A stretch of 64,000 nucleotides of DNA from Cytobacillus horneckiae (GCF_002835735.1 NZ_PISD01000031.1:1-64000), one strand, 5' to 3'. Shown: positions 41,655-50,433, numbered from the stretch's first letter. The notes: a model not told the origin generated them from the sequence alone. Numbers and translations are program-made.

Positions 41655-41710
41655 TGAACAAAAATATTTGATTCATGTATCATAGAGGTAATCTCTTCCG
41701 GTTACCGGAA
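41655..41710 (+). promoter_or_regulatory. Promoter and palindrome upstream of pepF
   Basis: A weak -35 TGAACA (41655-41660) and -10 TATCAT (41678-41683) with 17 bases between are followed by the perfect palindrome TTCCGGTTACCGGAA (41696-41710). The latter lies between the predicted start and the ribosome binding site. Confidence 0.4.
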
Positions 41711-41734
41711 TTTTAAAAAGGAGGATGTAATAGA

Positions 41735-43561
41735 ATGTCAAATGAATCAACCGTAAAAAAACTACCAGCTAGAAGCGAGATTCCAGTAGAAGAAACATGG
41801 AATCTTGAGGATATTTTTGCAACTGATGATGATTGGAATAAAGAATTTGACGAAGTTAAAGCGTTGCTGCCTGGTGTTCAGGCGTTTAAGGGGAAGCTGG
41901 GAGAAAGTCCAGATTCACTATATGATGCCCTTCAATACCAGGATCAATTATTATCTAGACTTGTAAAATTATATACATACGCACATATGAGATATGATCA
42001 GGATACAACTAATTCTTTCTATCAAAGCATGGATGATAAGATAAAGGGACTATATTCTATGGCAGCAAGTGCGCTAGCATACATCGTTCCAGAGCTATTG
42101 GAAATTGAAGAGCAAACATTAAACAACTTTTTAACAGAGAAAGAGGAGTTGAAATTATATAAACATGCTTTAGAAGAAACAAATCTGCAGCGTCCGCATG
42201 TATTATCTGCTGATCAAGAGGCATTGCTTGCAAAGGCTTCTGAAGTAATGGATGCCTCAAGTAATACATTTGGCATGCTTAATAATGCCGATTTAGAATT
42301 TCCTACTATCCAAGATGAGAATGACGAGGAAGTAGAAATCACGCATGGGAGATTTATTAACTTTTTAGAAAGTGATGACCAGCGTGTACGCAGAGATGCA
42401 TTTAAAGCAGTTTATGAAACGTATGGCAAGTTTCGCAATACGTTTGCAAGTACATTAAGTGGAAACGTGAAGAGAAATCATTTCAACGCTGAAGTTAGAA
42501 AATATGAGTCTGCACGTCATGCTGCTCTTTCAGCTAATCATATTCCAGAATCAGTATATGATAATTTAGTTAACACAATCAATGACAACCTCCATTTATT
42601 ACATCGTTACGTCAAGCTGCGAAAAAAAGTGCTTGGTGTTGAAGAGCTTCACATGTATGATTTGTATACGCCGCTTGTGAAAGAAGTAAAAATGGATGTT
42701 CAGTATGACGAAGCAAAAAGCATGATTTTAGAAGGGTTAGCACCATTAGGGGATAACTATTTAACTGTGTTAAAAGAGGGCTTTGAAAACCGATGGGTTG
42801 ACGTTCAAGAGAATAAAGGAAAAAGAAGCGGTGCCTATTCATCTGGTGCATATGGAACAAATCCCTATATTTTAATGAACTGGCAAAATAATGTAAATAA
42901 CCTATTTACTTTAGCACATGAATTTGGCCATTCAGTCCACAGCTATTACACAAGAAAAACTCAGCCTTACCCATATGGGGATTATTCAATTTTTGTCGCT
43001 GAGGTGGCATCAACTTGTAATGAAGCATTATTAAATGATCATCTATTAAAAACAATCGATGATGACAAAAAGAGATTATTCCTTTTAAATCATTTCCTCG
43101 AAGGCTTTAGAGGTACGGTTTTCCGTCAGACGATGTTCGCAGAATTTGAACACCTAATTCATCAAAAAGTTCAAAGCAATGAAGCGTTAACAGCAGAGTC
43201 ATTAACAGCAGCATATTATGATTTAAATAAAAAATATTTCGGCGAAGAAGATATCGTCATTGACGAGGAAATTGGACTGGAGTGGTCAAGGATTCCTCAT
43301 TTCTACTATGATTACTATGTGTATCAGTATGCGACAGGCTATAGCGCAGCTACAGCATTAAGTAAGCAAATACTTGAAGAAGGGAAGCCGGCTGTTGAAC
43401 GCTATATTGAATTCTTAAAATCCGGAAGCTCAGATTTCCCAATTGAAGTATTGAAAAAAGCAGGCGTCGATATGACTAGCACAAAGCCAATCGAAGACGC
43501 ATGTAAAGTGTTTGAGGAAAAATTAAACGAAATGGAAGAGCTATTGACAACAGTGAAATAA
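41735..43561 (+). CDS. pepF: Oligoendopeptidase F
   Basis: A cytoplasmic zinc peptidase of family M3 that cuts short peptides, fitting the nearby peptide importers App and Opp. The 608-residue protein has the active site H395-E-F-G-H399 in LAHEFGHSVHSYYT and the third-ligand glutamate region IFVAEVASTCNEALLND about 25 residues on. The N-terminal helical PepF domain covers about 1-200. AAAAGGAGGATG precedes the ATG. In B. subtilis overproduction inhibits sporulation, probably by destroying Phr peptides. Terminator follows. Confidence 0.95.
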   Translation: MSNESTVKKLPARSEIPVEETWNLEDIFATDDDWNKEFDEVKALLPGVQAFKGKLGESPDSLYDALQYQDQLLSRLVKLYTYAHMRYDQDTTNSFYQSMDDKIKGLYSMAASALAYIVPELLEIEEQTLNNFLTEKEELKLYKHALEETNLQRPHVLSADQEALLAKASEVMDASSNTFGMLNNADLEFPTIQDENDEEVEITHGRFINFLESDDQRVRRDAFKAVYETYGKFRNTFASTLSGNVKRNHFNAEVRKYESARHAALSANHIPESVYDNLVNTINDNLHLLHRYVKLRKKVLGVEELHMYDLYTPLVKEVKMDVQYDEAKSMILEGLAPLGDNYLTVLKEGFENRWVDVQENKGKRSGAYSSGAYGTNPYILMNWQNNVNNLFTLAHEFGHSVHSYYTRKTQPYPYGDYSIFVAEVASTCNEALLNDHLLKTIDDDKKRLFLLNHFLEGFRGTVFRQTMFAEFEHLIHQKVQSNEALTAESLTAAYYDLNKKYFGEEDIVIDEEIGLEWSRIPHFYYDYYVYQYATGYSAATALSKQILEEGKPAVERYIEFLKSGSSDFPIEVLKKAGVDMTSTKPIEDACKVFEEKLNEMEELLTTVK

Positions 43562-43569
43562 ATTCGAGG

Positions 43570-43604
43570 GCATCGGAATGTTTGAACGACATTCTGATGC
43601 TTTT
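43570..43604 (+). terminator. Terminator after pepF
   Basis: GCATCGGAATGT / ACATTCTGATGC stem with one G-T pair, then T. Confidence 0.8.
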
Positions 43605-43609
43605 CATAT

Positions 43610-43783
43610 TTAGAACCCTCTAAATCTTTTTCGGTTATTTACGTAATAAATAATAATAAATATCGAAATAAATAATAGAGGAAGGGTAATAATAGGCGGG
43701 ATTAATTGCATTAGTCCCAATATATTTAAAAAGAATGCAACCACAACAAATGTTAACATAATAAGAATAGGCATTTTTTTCAT
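43610..43783 (-). CDS. yizD: YizD-like small membrane protein
   Basis: A 57-residue open frame from ATG 43783 with two hydrophobic helices (about 5-24 and 28-47) joined by QLIPP and a basic tail YVNNRKRFRGF. The ribosome binding site is weak (GGACTGA at a distance), which lowers confidence. In B. subtilis the small gene yizD lies between pepF and the roxS-yjbH region, the same place. No function is known. Confidence 0.6.
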   Translation of the reverse strand: MKKMPILIMLTFVVVAFFLNILGLMQLIPPIITLPLLFISIFIIIYYVNNRKRFRGF

Positions 43784-43824
43784 GGAGATTGTCAGTCCTT
43801 TTTTGATAGTTGCTATTAAATTTA

Positions 43825-43859
43825 TGTTTATTGAAGGCAGTACATGCCTTTAATAAACA
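43825..43859. repeat. Long hairpin upstream of the yizD-like gene
   Basis: TGTTTATTGAAGGCA pairs with TGCCTTTAATAAACA over 15 base pairs with one G-T pair and the five-base loop GTACA. It has no T run on either strand, so it is not a plain terminator. It would lie in the leader of the yizD-like mRNA. Confidence 0.6.
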
Positions 43860-43905
43860 CTAATTCATGAGAATTTGACAATTATGTGAAAAGATACACA
43901 AACTC

Positions 43906-43934
43906 TTGTCACGTTCTCTTCACCATGATATATT
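43906..43934 (+). promoter_or_regulatory. Sigma-A promoter of roxS
   Basis: TTGTCA (43906-43911, five of six) and TATATT (43929-43934, five of six) with a 17-base spacer. Confidence 0.75.
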
Positions 43935-43938
43935 TATG

Positions 43939-43956
43939 TTGTGAAGTTAATCACAA
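43939..43956 (+). promoter_or_regulatory. Rex operator of roxS
   Basis: TTGTGAAGTTAATCACAA has the perfect half-sites TTGTGA and TCACAA of the Rex box (TTGTGAAWWWWTTCACAA). It covers the predicted start. Rex represses roxS in B. subtilis until NADH rises. Confidence 0.85.
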
Positions 43957-44063
43957 ACAAACATTTACCCCTTTGTTTGATCGTGAAAAATTTCTCCCAT
44001 CCCCTTTGTTTGTATAATAATAAATGAAAAGCCATACGCCTCTTAGAGAGTGTATGGCTTTTT
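43943..44063 (+). ncRNA. roxS: RoxS/RsaE small regulatory RNA
   Basis: About 121 nucleotides, starting GAAGTTAATCACA and ending in an intrinsic terminator (AAAAGCCATAC / GTATGGCTTTT, 44027-44063). It carries the C-rich seed regions of the RsaE family: ACCCCTTTGTTTG (43967 onward) and CTCCCATCCCCTTTGTTTG (from 43994). These resemble Staphylococcus aureus RsaE and B. subtilis RoxS, which pair with Shine-Dalgarno sequences of central-metabolism mRNAs. It lies between a yizD-like gene and spxH (yjbH), the same place as in B. subtilis, and has a sigma-A promoter and a Rex box. Confidence 0.93.
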
Positions 44064-44190
44064 CCCTGTAAAAACTCCAGAAAAATTTAAACAGTGGCAT
44101 CAGCCGAATAAAATCGGTTTCCGCAGAATAAAAGAAATTTTGCTCAAGCAGAAATCATGAAACTAAAAGCTCAAACAATTTGAAATAAAA

Positions 44191-44219
44191 AAGACTGATG
44201 GGTTCAACCCATCAGTCTT
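44191..44219 (-). terminator. Terminator of spxH, holding its stop codon
   Basis: A perfect 12-base-pair stem AAGACTGATGGG / CCCATCAGTCTT with a T run on the minus strand. The spxH stop (44212-44214) lies in one arm. Confidence 0.88.
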
Positions 44220-45087
44220 GATATCTCCAAAATGTACCATGCTTCGCCGGTACTTGTTCGGCCAGCTGCTTCAATTGCAGCTTTTTCATTTCACGATTTA
44301 CTTCTTGTTCGCTCATATTATAGACAACGGAAATCTCTTTCGTTGCAACAAGCTTAAAGTGCTTTAAAAAATTTTCAATTGACGGAAGAGGTGCTCTCTC
44401 AGGTTTAAATGGCAGCATCTCTCCTAGAATTTGCTCATATACATCATATTGATAATAGCCGGTAATTTTTATACCTTCATCTTCTATATTTTCATTAAAG
44501 AAGACGAGAGTAGGAATTTCATCTACGTCCATCTCTGCAGTAATTTTCACATCGCACTGAAAAGCTTTTGCTGCACTTTCGGAATGGATGTCGGTGATAA
44601 ATTCAACTACATCTAAACCGATAGCTTTAGCACATTCTTTCAAAACATCAAAATCTGAAACATTTTGCTTTTCTAGGAATAATACTTCCTGCAGCTTCCG
44701 TAAAAATCTGATCCCAGCTTTTCTGCCTTGTAGCTCAGCAGCTTTTATCGCAATCGATGCAAGATGCGGCGAAGAAACCGGATTGTCATACCATACTGTT
44801 CCATCACATGACATTCCTGAACGGCTACCGGTTTTTTCCCATTGCTCGACAAGCTGATCATAGCTTTGGCGTCTTCCCATATTTAATGATGTTAATTTAC
44901 CACTCAGTACATGTTTGAGTGAGAAATAACGTCCATATTCCACTGAGAGCTTTTTAATGAGTGGTTCTAAACTCCAGCATTCAGGACAAAGAGGGTCGAC
45001 GAACATATAGATTTCTAACGGCTTTTTTTCGCTGCCATGACAATGAGGTGATGTCGACTTTCTTTCGAATGATTCCTGATTATTCAC
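44212..45087 (-). CDS. spxH: ClpXP adaptor SpxH (YjbH)
   Basis: SpxH binds Spx and hands it to ClpXP; under disulfide stress it loses zinc or aggregates and Spx is spared. The 291-residue protein has the N-terminal metal-binding His/Cys cluster H15-C16-H17 and the thioredoxin-like motif [14 protein letters not shown] with C34 and C37. The DsbA-like fold continues through [11 protein letters not shown]. It overlaps yjbI by four bases (ATGA), so both are expected to be co-translated, as in B. subtilis. Regulation by a promoter before yjbI is likely. Confidence 0.95.
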   Translation of the reverse strand: MNNQESFERKSTSPHCHGSEKKPLEIYMFVDPLCPECWSLEPLIKKLSVEYGRYFSLKHVLSGKLTSLNMGRRQSYDQLVEQWEKTGSRSGMSCDGTVWYDNPVSSPHLASIAIKAAELQGRKAGIRFLRKLQEVLFLEKQNVSDFDVLKECAKAIGLDVVEFITDIHSESAAKAFQCDVKITAEMDVDEIPTLVFFNENIEDEGIKITGYYQYDVYEQILGEMLPFKPERAPLPSIENFLKHFKLVATKEISVVYNMSEQEVNREMKKLQLKQLAEQVPAKHGTFWRYQD

Positions 45088-45491
45088 TTGTTATCACCCT
45101 TCATTTCATCATTTTCAGGTGTGTTAACCATATGCTGTGCGGTTAGACCTAATCGTGCAAAAAAGTCCTCTCTGAAAGGTCCTTCTAACCCAATTTCATC
45201 CATAGCTTCGCTCATGCAAGTAAGCCAAGCTTTCGCTCTTGTCATTGTGATAGGAAAATGCATATGACGTGCTCTTAACATTGGATGACCATGCTCTTCG
45301 GTATACAAAGATGGCCCGCCTAAGTATTGAGTTAAAAATTGTTTTTGTTTCCGAGCAGTTTCAGTTAAATCGCTTGGGAAAATTGGGGCGAGATCAGGAT
45401 GTTCTCCGACTCGGCTATAAAAAGCGTCAACTAGTTGATGCAATCTCTCTTCTCCCATTGCGTCGAACGGAGTATTGATTTTCTCGACCAT
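45084..45491 (-). CDS. yjbI: Truncated haemoglobin, group II (YjbI)
   Basis: A 135-residue 2-on-2 globin. The CD/E region [20 protein letters not shown] and the proximal-histidine stretch [10 protein letters not shown] mark group II. It probably binds oxygen or handles peroxide and NO. B. subtilis YjbI works with YjbH in disulfide and hypochlorite stress, in agreement with the overlap. The ATG follows AAGGGG (complement of 45499-45510). Confidence 0.92.
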   Translation of the reverse strand: MVEKINTPFDAMGEERLHQLVDAFYSRVGEHPDLAPIFPSDLTETARKQKQFLTQYLGGPSLYTEEHGHPMLRARHMHFPITMTRAKAWLTCMSEAMDEIGLEGPFREDFFARLGLTAQHMVNTPENDEMKGDNK

Positions 45492-45746
45492 TATGATAGA
45501 ACCCCTTTATTATAATGTGGTAGTGGCCGGCTCAATAGTATATTAGCACTGTTTGCCACTGCTACTATAAATCATTCGTCTTTATATTTTTAAATCATCT
45601 GTATACATTTTATCAAGGCGTGCTTTATATCTCAAACAAATAGCTCCGTGACTCGAAATAAAGAGTTTCTCATGAACATAATGTACGCTAATTTAAACAT
45701 TTATATCAATATTATAGTAAACAGGGGAGCTTGCTTAGGCGCCAAA

Positions 45747-45778
45747 AAAACCAACAATCTTTTTTGATTGTTGGTTTT
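45747..45778 (-). terminator. Terminator downstream of the cwlQ region
   Basis: A perfect 13-base-pair stem AAAACCAACAATC / GATTGTTGGTTTT with a T run on the minus strand. It lies about 255 bases beyond the cwlQ stop. Confidence 0.8.
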
Positions 45779-45819
45779 CGGTAAAAGACAAACTTATTTT
45801 AAGTTTAAAAGTGCACGCA

Positions 45820-46015
45820 TTGGAATTTCTGAGGATTATCGCTTGCTTCCTAAGCGGTTCCGAGCATCGAGCAGCTTCTTCGCTCCGGAGCCTTTTGTGT
45901 CTCGACTGTCTCGATTCTCCATTAGGAGTCGAGCTGACACCTCTTTCAAATCCAACTGAAAATATCGTTATTTTCACTATCAACACTCTGAAAGCAATAA
46001 TCTTTCTGATTGCTG
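45820..46015 (-). ncRNA. GC-rich structured element downstream of cwlQ, candidate RNA
   Basis: Unlike its AT-rich surroundings, the stretch 45840-45945 holds several stems: GTGT..CTCGACT with AGTCGAG..ACAC (45897-45940), the palindrome GCTCCGGAGC (45882-45891), and CGCTT with AAGCG (45840-45856). AGCAAT/ATTGCT (45993-46014) lies nearer to cwlQ and could be its own terminator. Open frames here (45735-45986 and 45811-46083) are rich in Ser/Arg and lack ribosome binding sites. It may be a 3' UTR RNA or a dispersed repeat. Confidence 0.4.
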
Positions 46016-46033
46016 GTTTCCCGTTAAATGAAA

Positions 46034-46660
46034 CTAGGCGAAATTTGCTTTCACTTTCTGAACATAATTTTTTGTTTCATTAAAGGGAGGAATGCCTCCA
46101 TATTTATCTACATTGCCAGGTCCAGCGTTGTATGCCGCTAATGCAAGATCAACATTATTTTGATAGCGATCCAGCATCTGCCGTAAATATTTCGTACCGC
46201 CCATAATGTTTTGCTCAGGGTCAAAAACATTTGAAACACCCAACCCTTTGGCAGTTGCAGGCATTAACTGCATTAATCCTGCAGCACCTGCATAACTGAC
46301 GGCGTTTGGATTAAAATTTGATTCTTGTTTAATGACAGATTGAATTAAATCGATAGGCACATTATACATTTCCGAAGCCTTTTCAATTAAAGATTGAAAA
46401 TCCGTTCTCTGTCCTGATTGCTTTGATAGTTGAACTGGCAATATGCTCTGATACAAGGGTGCTACTTGCTGCTGTTCAACATTTAATGAAGCGATTGCTC
46501 CAAGGCCACCGATTGTCTCGGAGGACAAGCCATTGTTGCCTTGTTCGTTCATTATTTGTGTAAGAATATTGCCAAAGCCGCTATTATTGTATGTTGATGG
46601 AGATTGAAAGCTTTGTAAGTTTTGAATTTCTATCATTAATTTTAATTGTTCAACATTCAT
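46034..46660 (-). CDS. cwlQ: Lytic transglycosylase CwlQ (YjbJ)
   Basis: A peptidoglycan-cutting enzyme of 208 residues. The C-terminal SLT domain (about 90-208) has catalytic Glu113 in [10 protein letters not shown], then [17 protein letters not shown] and [12 protein letters not shown], the complete family signature. The N-terminal 90 residues are Asn/Gln/Ser-rich without a classical signal peptide, as in the B. subtilis protein, which has both muramidase and transglycosylase activity. The start follows AAAATGAATG with a weak GGAGG (complement of 46669-46673). Confidence 0.88.
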   Translation of the reverse strand: MNVEQLKLMIEIQNLQSFQSPSTYNNSGFGNILTQIMNEQGNNGLSSETIGGLGAIASLNVEQQQVAPLYQSILPVQLSKQSGQRTDFQSLIEKASEMYNVPIDLIQSVIKQESNFNPNAVSYAGAAGLMQLMPATAKGLGVSNVFDPEQNIMGGTKYLRQMLDRYQNNVDLALAAYNAGPGNVDKYGGIPPFNETKNYVQKVKANFA

Positions 46661-46682
46661 TTTTTAACCTCCATTAAAAGAG

Positions 46683-47270
46683 TCAATCGTTCAATAGCCG
46701 ATATTTTTCTTTATAGAAACGCATAATTTTGTTATCTGTTTTTCTTATCGGTATATGTAATTCGTTTAAAAGGTTTTCAAAAGAAATTGAGCCTTTTTTC
46801 CTATCAGTCACTTCATACTCTAATTCAAAGTCTTCTTTATTTAAATAACAGCTGTGATCTAAAACAATTAGACCGTTTTTAAAATCGGTTTCAGCTCTTG
46901 TTGTTTGCAGAGCTCCGAAGTATTTTATTTCTAAAGGATTGATGCCCATATCCTTTAGAAGCTGTATGATGTTTATATTTTGTAGAGCACTGCCATGAAA
47001 AAGTTCCTCAGCTTCCTTGTCACTAATCACTTCATTGGTTTCGAGCAGTCCATCATGGTAAGGCTGTTTCAACGTAAGTTCAAACTTACCGTTCTTTTCT
47101 CGTATTCTTAGTGCGCTTTTAAGCTTTTTTAATGAGAAAGAAGGAGTATCAAAGTAATAGTTTTCTTGTGTGAAGAAATGTTCTTCTTTAAAATGAAAAT
47201 AATCCTTTACTAGGAAATATTCCTCTTTTGTCAGCATATTTTTAAATTCAATTTCTATATTTTGCGGCAT
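46683..47270 (-). CDS. yjbK: CYTH domain protein YjbK
   Basis: A 195-residue protein of the CYTH (triphosphate tunnel) family. The N-terminal ExExK motif is E6-I-E-F-K10, and further acidic/basic residues follow at LRIREKNG, ELTLKQPYHDG and LVLDHSCYLNKEDFELEYE. Members hydrolyse inorganic triphosphate or bind organic phosphates; the substrate here is unknown. It is read with cwlQ (22 bases apart) and divergently from yjbL. The link with the nearby (p)ppGpp synthetase gene is conserved in Bacillus. Confidence 0.88.
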   Translation of the reverse strand: MPQNIEIEFKNMLTKEEYFLVKDYFHFKEEHFFTQENYYFDTPSFSLKKLKSALRIREKNGKFELTLKQPYHDGLLETNEVISDKEAEELFHGSALQNINIIQLLKDMGINPLEIKYFGALQTTRAETDFKNGLIVLDHSCYLNKEDFELEYEVTDRKKGSISFENLLNELHIPIRKTDNKIMRFYKEKYRLLND

Positions 47271-47392
47271 GATTTTTTCCTTTCTAATTTTCCTTTAACT
47301 ATATTATTATGTAATTTCGCTTCTGCTGCAATCATCTTTGAGATTTCTCCTAATCCTATGGTAAAATAATACGGAGTATGGAGGTCGATAAA

Positions 47393-47767
47393 ATGAATAC
47401 TAAAATTAATGTAAACAAAGCAGAGTGGAATGAAGGAAAAAGGCAATTACATTTAATCATCGGCGATGAAATATCGTTAAGTGAACTAACCCCTAGGGAG
47501 CAAATGCTAGTTGATTCGGATCATTTATCCTTTATATACATAACAGAAAAAGATGAAGATTATTCATATATCATGCTGCCGGATTCCATTTGGCCGCAAT
47601 TAAAGGTGGCCCTTGCTGAAAATGGTGATATATACTTGTCACAGCAAAACCAGATTCTTCAGCTTCCTTTATTCCAAGAGGAATTGGAATATTTAATCGA
47701 AAATATTAAAGGAAACAGCAATTATGGTGAAGAAATGGTAAATAAGGTCGAAGAAATCTTTAATTAA
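47393..47767 (+). CDS. yjbL: YjbL-like hypothetical protein
   Basis: A 124-residue acidic protein of unknown function. The ATG at 47393 follows GGAGG (47380-47384) by eight bases; an in-frame ATG at 47378 overlaps that site. Recognisable parts are EISLSELTPREQMLVDSD and a C-terminal acidic helix EELEYLIENIKG. It has no membrane segment or catalytic motif. The name rests on position between yjbK and yjbM. Confidence 0.65.
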   Translation: MNTKINVNKAEWNEGKRQLHLIIGDEISLSELTPREQMLVDSDHLSFIYITEKDEDYSYIMLPDSIWPQLKVALAENGDIYLSQQNQILQLPLFQEELEYLIENIKGNSNYGEEMVNKVEEIFN

Positions 47768-47896
47768 ATGTCCTGCGCCTTGCGATTATTAAAGGAACAG
47801 AGACTAGGGGAAGCTTGTGCAGTGATTGCTTCTATACTAACATGTACCGTTTTATATATGATTGTAGGGCGCTTGCTATTTTATCGGAATGACTAG
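47768..47896 (+). CDS. Possible 42-residue membrane peptide after yjbL
   Basis: An open frame begins directly at the yjbL stop (TAA then ATG) and encodes a 42-residue peptide with one hydrophobic helix (AVIASILTCTVLYMIVG) and three cysteines. There is no ribosome binding site, so it would depend on re-initiation. It may be chance. Confidence 0.25.
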   Translation: MSCALRLLKEQRLGEACAVIASILTCTVLYMIVGRLLFYRND

Positions 47897-47955
47897 CTCT
47901 AGTGCCTTTTTTATGTAAAAGGAAAAAGAGCTTTTCTTTAAAAGGTGGTGCATGT

Positions 47956-48594
47956 ATGAAACATTGGGATCAATTTTTAGGGCCATATAAGCAAGCGGTT
48001 GAGGAGCTAAAAGTTAAATTAAAAGGGATGAGAAGCCAATTTGAATTTGTACCTGACCATTCGCCAATTGAATTTGTAACCGGTAGAGTTAAGCCGATTG
48101 CCAGTATTTTAGATAAGGCAAATGAGAAGGGAATTCCGCTTGATAAGCTGGAATTTGAAATGCAGGATATTGCAGGGATTAGAATGATGTGTCAATTTGT
48201 TGATGACATAATGAAGGTGGTTGAGCTCCTGCGTATGAGAAACGACTTTGAGATTGTTGAGGAAAGAGATTATATTTCACATAAAAAAGCGAGCGGCTAT
48301 CGCTCTTATCACGTCGTTATCTCCTATCCAGTTCAAACGATTAAAGGCGAAAAAAAAATACTTGCTGAAATTCAAATTAGAACGCTGGCTATGAATTTTT
48401 GGGCAACTGTTGAGCACTCATTAAATTATAAATATAAAGGACAGTTTCCTGAAGACATACAGATGCGTTTGCAAAGAGCTGCAGAGGCAGCTTTCAGACT
48501 GGATGAAGAAATGTCTTTAATCAAAGGCGAGATTCAGGAAGCTCAAGCATTCTTTTCTAGAAATAAGGAAATGCAGCAGAAGAATAAATCATAA
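47956..48594 (+). CDS. yjbM: Small alarmone synthetase YjbM (RelQ/SasB)
   Basis: Makes (p)ppGpp from ATP and GDP/GTP without a hydrolase domain. The 212-residue protein has the synthetase core HSPIEFVTGRVKPIASI, QDIAGIRMMCQFVDD, GYRSYHVVI and EIQIRTLAMNFWATVEH, which keeps the RxKP, D and Y/H residues. The C-terminal helix allows a tetramer in relatives. The ATG at 47956 follows AAAGGTGGTG; the open frame extends upstream without support. nadK follows after 71 bases, a conserved pairing. Confidence 0.94.
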   Translation: MKHWDQFLGPYKQAVEELKVKLKGMRSQFEFVPDHSPIEFVTGRVKPIASILDKANEKGIPLDKLEFEMQDIAGIRMMCQFVDDIMKVVELLRMRNDFEIVEERDYISHKKASGYRSYHVVISYPVQTIKGEKKILAEIQIRTLAMNFWATVEHSLNYKYKGQFPEDIQMRLQRAAEAAFRLDEEMSLIKGEIQEAQAFFSRNKEMQQKNKS

Positions 48595-48665
48595 GACGAT
48601 TTATCGCAAATAAGCGGGCCGGTAAGCCCCTTGCTTTCACTTTATAAAAGAGGAGCTATGAAACA

Positions 48666-49460
48666 ATGAGGTTTGCTATCACTTCAAAAGGAGATTCAAA
48701 ATCGAATACACTCATGCATAAAATGAAATCTTATTTGCTCGATTTCAATTTAATCTATGATGACGAGCAGCCGGATATTGTTATTTCTGTTGGCGGCGAC
48801 GGCACATTGTTATATGCGTTTCATCGGTATAGCAGCCGCCTTGATAAAACGGCGTTTGTAGGGGTGCATACGGGTCATTTAGGTTTTTATGCTGATTGGG
48901 TCCCTGAAGAAATTGAGAAGCTTGTTATCGCGATTGCAAAAACACCATTCCAGGTAGTCGAATATCCATTATTAGAAGTGATTGTCAGATACCAAAATGG
49001 TGGCCGGGAGACGAGATACTTAGCTTTGAATGAATCAACAGTTAAAGCAGTCAATGGTACTTTTGTGATGGACGTGGAAATCAGAGGCCAGCATTTCGAA
49101 AGATTTAGAGGAGATGGTCTTTGCTTATCTACACCTTCCGGTAGTACAGCTTATAATAAGGCGCTTGGAGGGGCTATTTTGCATCCGTCATTACCGGCTA
49201 TTCAACTGGCAGAAATGGCGTCCATTAATAATAAAGTTTTTAGAACAGTAGGTTCGCCGCTCGTTTTGCCTGCTCATCATGCGTGCTTGCTAAAACCGGT
49301 TAATGAGCCTGATTTTAAAATAACGATTGATCATTTATCGCTTTTACACAAGGATGTAAAGTCGATACAATTCCGAGTTGCGGATGAAAAAATCCGATTT
49401 GCCCGATTCAGGCCATTTCCATTTTGGAAAAGAGTTCATGACTCATTTGTAGCCGATTAA
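48666..49460 (+). CDS. nadK: NAD kinase
   Basis: Phosphorylates NAD to NADP. The 264-residue enzyme has the GGDGT motif (43-47) in [13 protein letters not shown], the conserved LNESTVK and the glycine-rich [22 protein letters not shown] precedes the ATG. It lies between yjbM and the pseudouridine synthase, as yjbN (nadF) does in B. subtilis. Confidence 0.95.
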   Translation: MRFAITSKGDSKSNTLMHKMKSYLLDFNLIYDDEQPDIVISVGGDGTLLYAFHRYSSRLDKTAFVGVHTGHLGFYADWVPEEIEKLVIAIAKTPFQVVEYPLLEVIVRYQNGGRETRYLALNESTVKAVNGTFVMDVEIRGQHFERFRGDGLCLSTPSGSTAYNKALGGAILHPSLPAIQLAEMASINNKVFRTVGSPLVLPAHHACLLKPVNEPDFKITIDHLSLLHKDVKSIQFRVADEKIRFARFRPFPFWKRVHDSFVAD

Positions 49461-49477
49461 ATGAAGTAACCGAAACG

Positions 49478-49505
49478 AAACCATCAGTAGTAAACTGATG
49501 GTTTT
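49478..49505 (+). terminator. Terminator after nadK
   Basis: AAACCATCAGT / ACTGATGGTTT stem, then T; it lies just before the next gene, so partial read-through is likely. Confidence 0.75.
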
Positions 49506-49530
49506 ATCATTATGTAAAGGAAGTAAAGAG

Positions 49531-50418
49531 ATGACAGTATTTAAAATGAAATGGGTAATGTGTGAGGAGGATGCTGGGCTAACGATAAAAGCATTCTTAA
49601 AAGAGCATGACATTTCAAAAACTGCGTTGACGGATATAAAGTTTTCAGGCGGGTCCATTATCGTCAATAATAAGGAAGAAAATGTCCGATATATCTTGAA
49701 ATCAGGTGATGTGTTGAAGGTCTATTTTCCTCAAGAAAAAAGAAGTGAAGGAATGATAGGGGAGAATATCCCTTTAAATATTGTTTATGAAGATGAATAT
49801 GTACTAGTTGTCAATAAACCTGCAGGAATGAGTTCGATACCGTCAAGAGAACACCCTACAGGAAGTTTAGCAAATGCGATCATCGGTTATTTTGAAACAA
49901 TCAAATTGGCAGCTACTGTCCATATTGTAACTAGACTCGATAAAGATACTTCTGGCCTCGTTTTAATCGCTAAGCATCGCCATGTTCATCATTTATTTAG
50001 TAAATTACAGCAGCAAAGTAGTGTCCAGAGGAAATATATTGCATTTGCAGAGGGGACATTATTGGATGACCAAGGAGTAATTGAAAAACCGATTGCAAGA
50101 ATGCCGGACAGCATCATTCAACGCGAAGTAAACGCTGCAGGCAAATATGCTTGCACTCATTTTCTTGTATTGAAACGTACAGGGCTTTTTACTGTTGTCC
50201 AACTAAAGCTGGAAACAGGTAGAACCCATCAAATTAGAGTTCATCTTTCATCAATCGGCCATCCTTTAATAGGTGATGATCTGTATGGTGGATCATTAGA
50301 GCTTTTACAGAGACAGGCGCTTCATTGCAATCAACTGTCGTTTTATCATCCATTTTTAAAGAAATTAATTGAATTAAAACAATCATTACCTGAAGATATG
50401 GGCCAGTTGCTTCCATGA
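49531..50418 (+). CDS. yjbO: RluD-family RNA pseudouridine synthase (YjbO)
   Basis: Modifies uridines in rRNA, probably 23S. The 295-residue protein has an N-terminal S4-like region (about 10-65), NKPAGMSSIPS, and the catalytic motif RLDKDTSGL with Asp137; ETGRTHQIRVHLSSIGHPLIGDDLYG completes the fold (given as separate parts of one conserved stretch near residue 230). The ATG at 49531 follows AAAGGAAG; the longer frame starts within the nadK terminator. The exact target uridines cannot be told. Confidence 0.9.
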   Translation: MTVFKMKWVMCEEDAGLTIKAFLKEHDISKTALTDIKFSGGSIIVNNKEENVRYILKSGDVLKVYFPQEKRSEGMIGENIPLNIVYEDEYVLVVNKPAGMSSIPSREHPTGSLANAIIGYFETIKLAATVHIVTRLDKDTSGLVLIAKHRHVHHLFSKLQQQSSVQRKYIAFAEGTLLDDQGVIEKPIARMPDSIIQREVNAAGKYACTHFLVLKRTGLFTVVQLKLETGRTHQIRVHLSSIGHPLIGDDLYGGSLELLQRQALHCNQLSFYHPFLKKLIELKQSLPEDMGQLLP

Positions 50419-50433
50419 GCAAACTGGCCCTTG

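Noticed and set aside
45735..45986. An 83-codon minus-strand frame over the structured element
   Set aside because: Ser/Arg-rich product without a start signal; the stems in this stretch explain it better as RNA or repeat.
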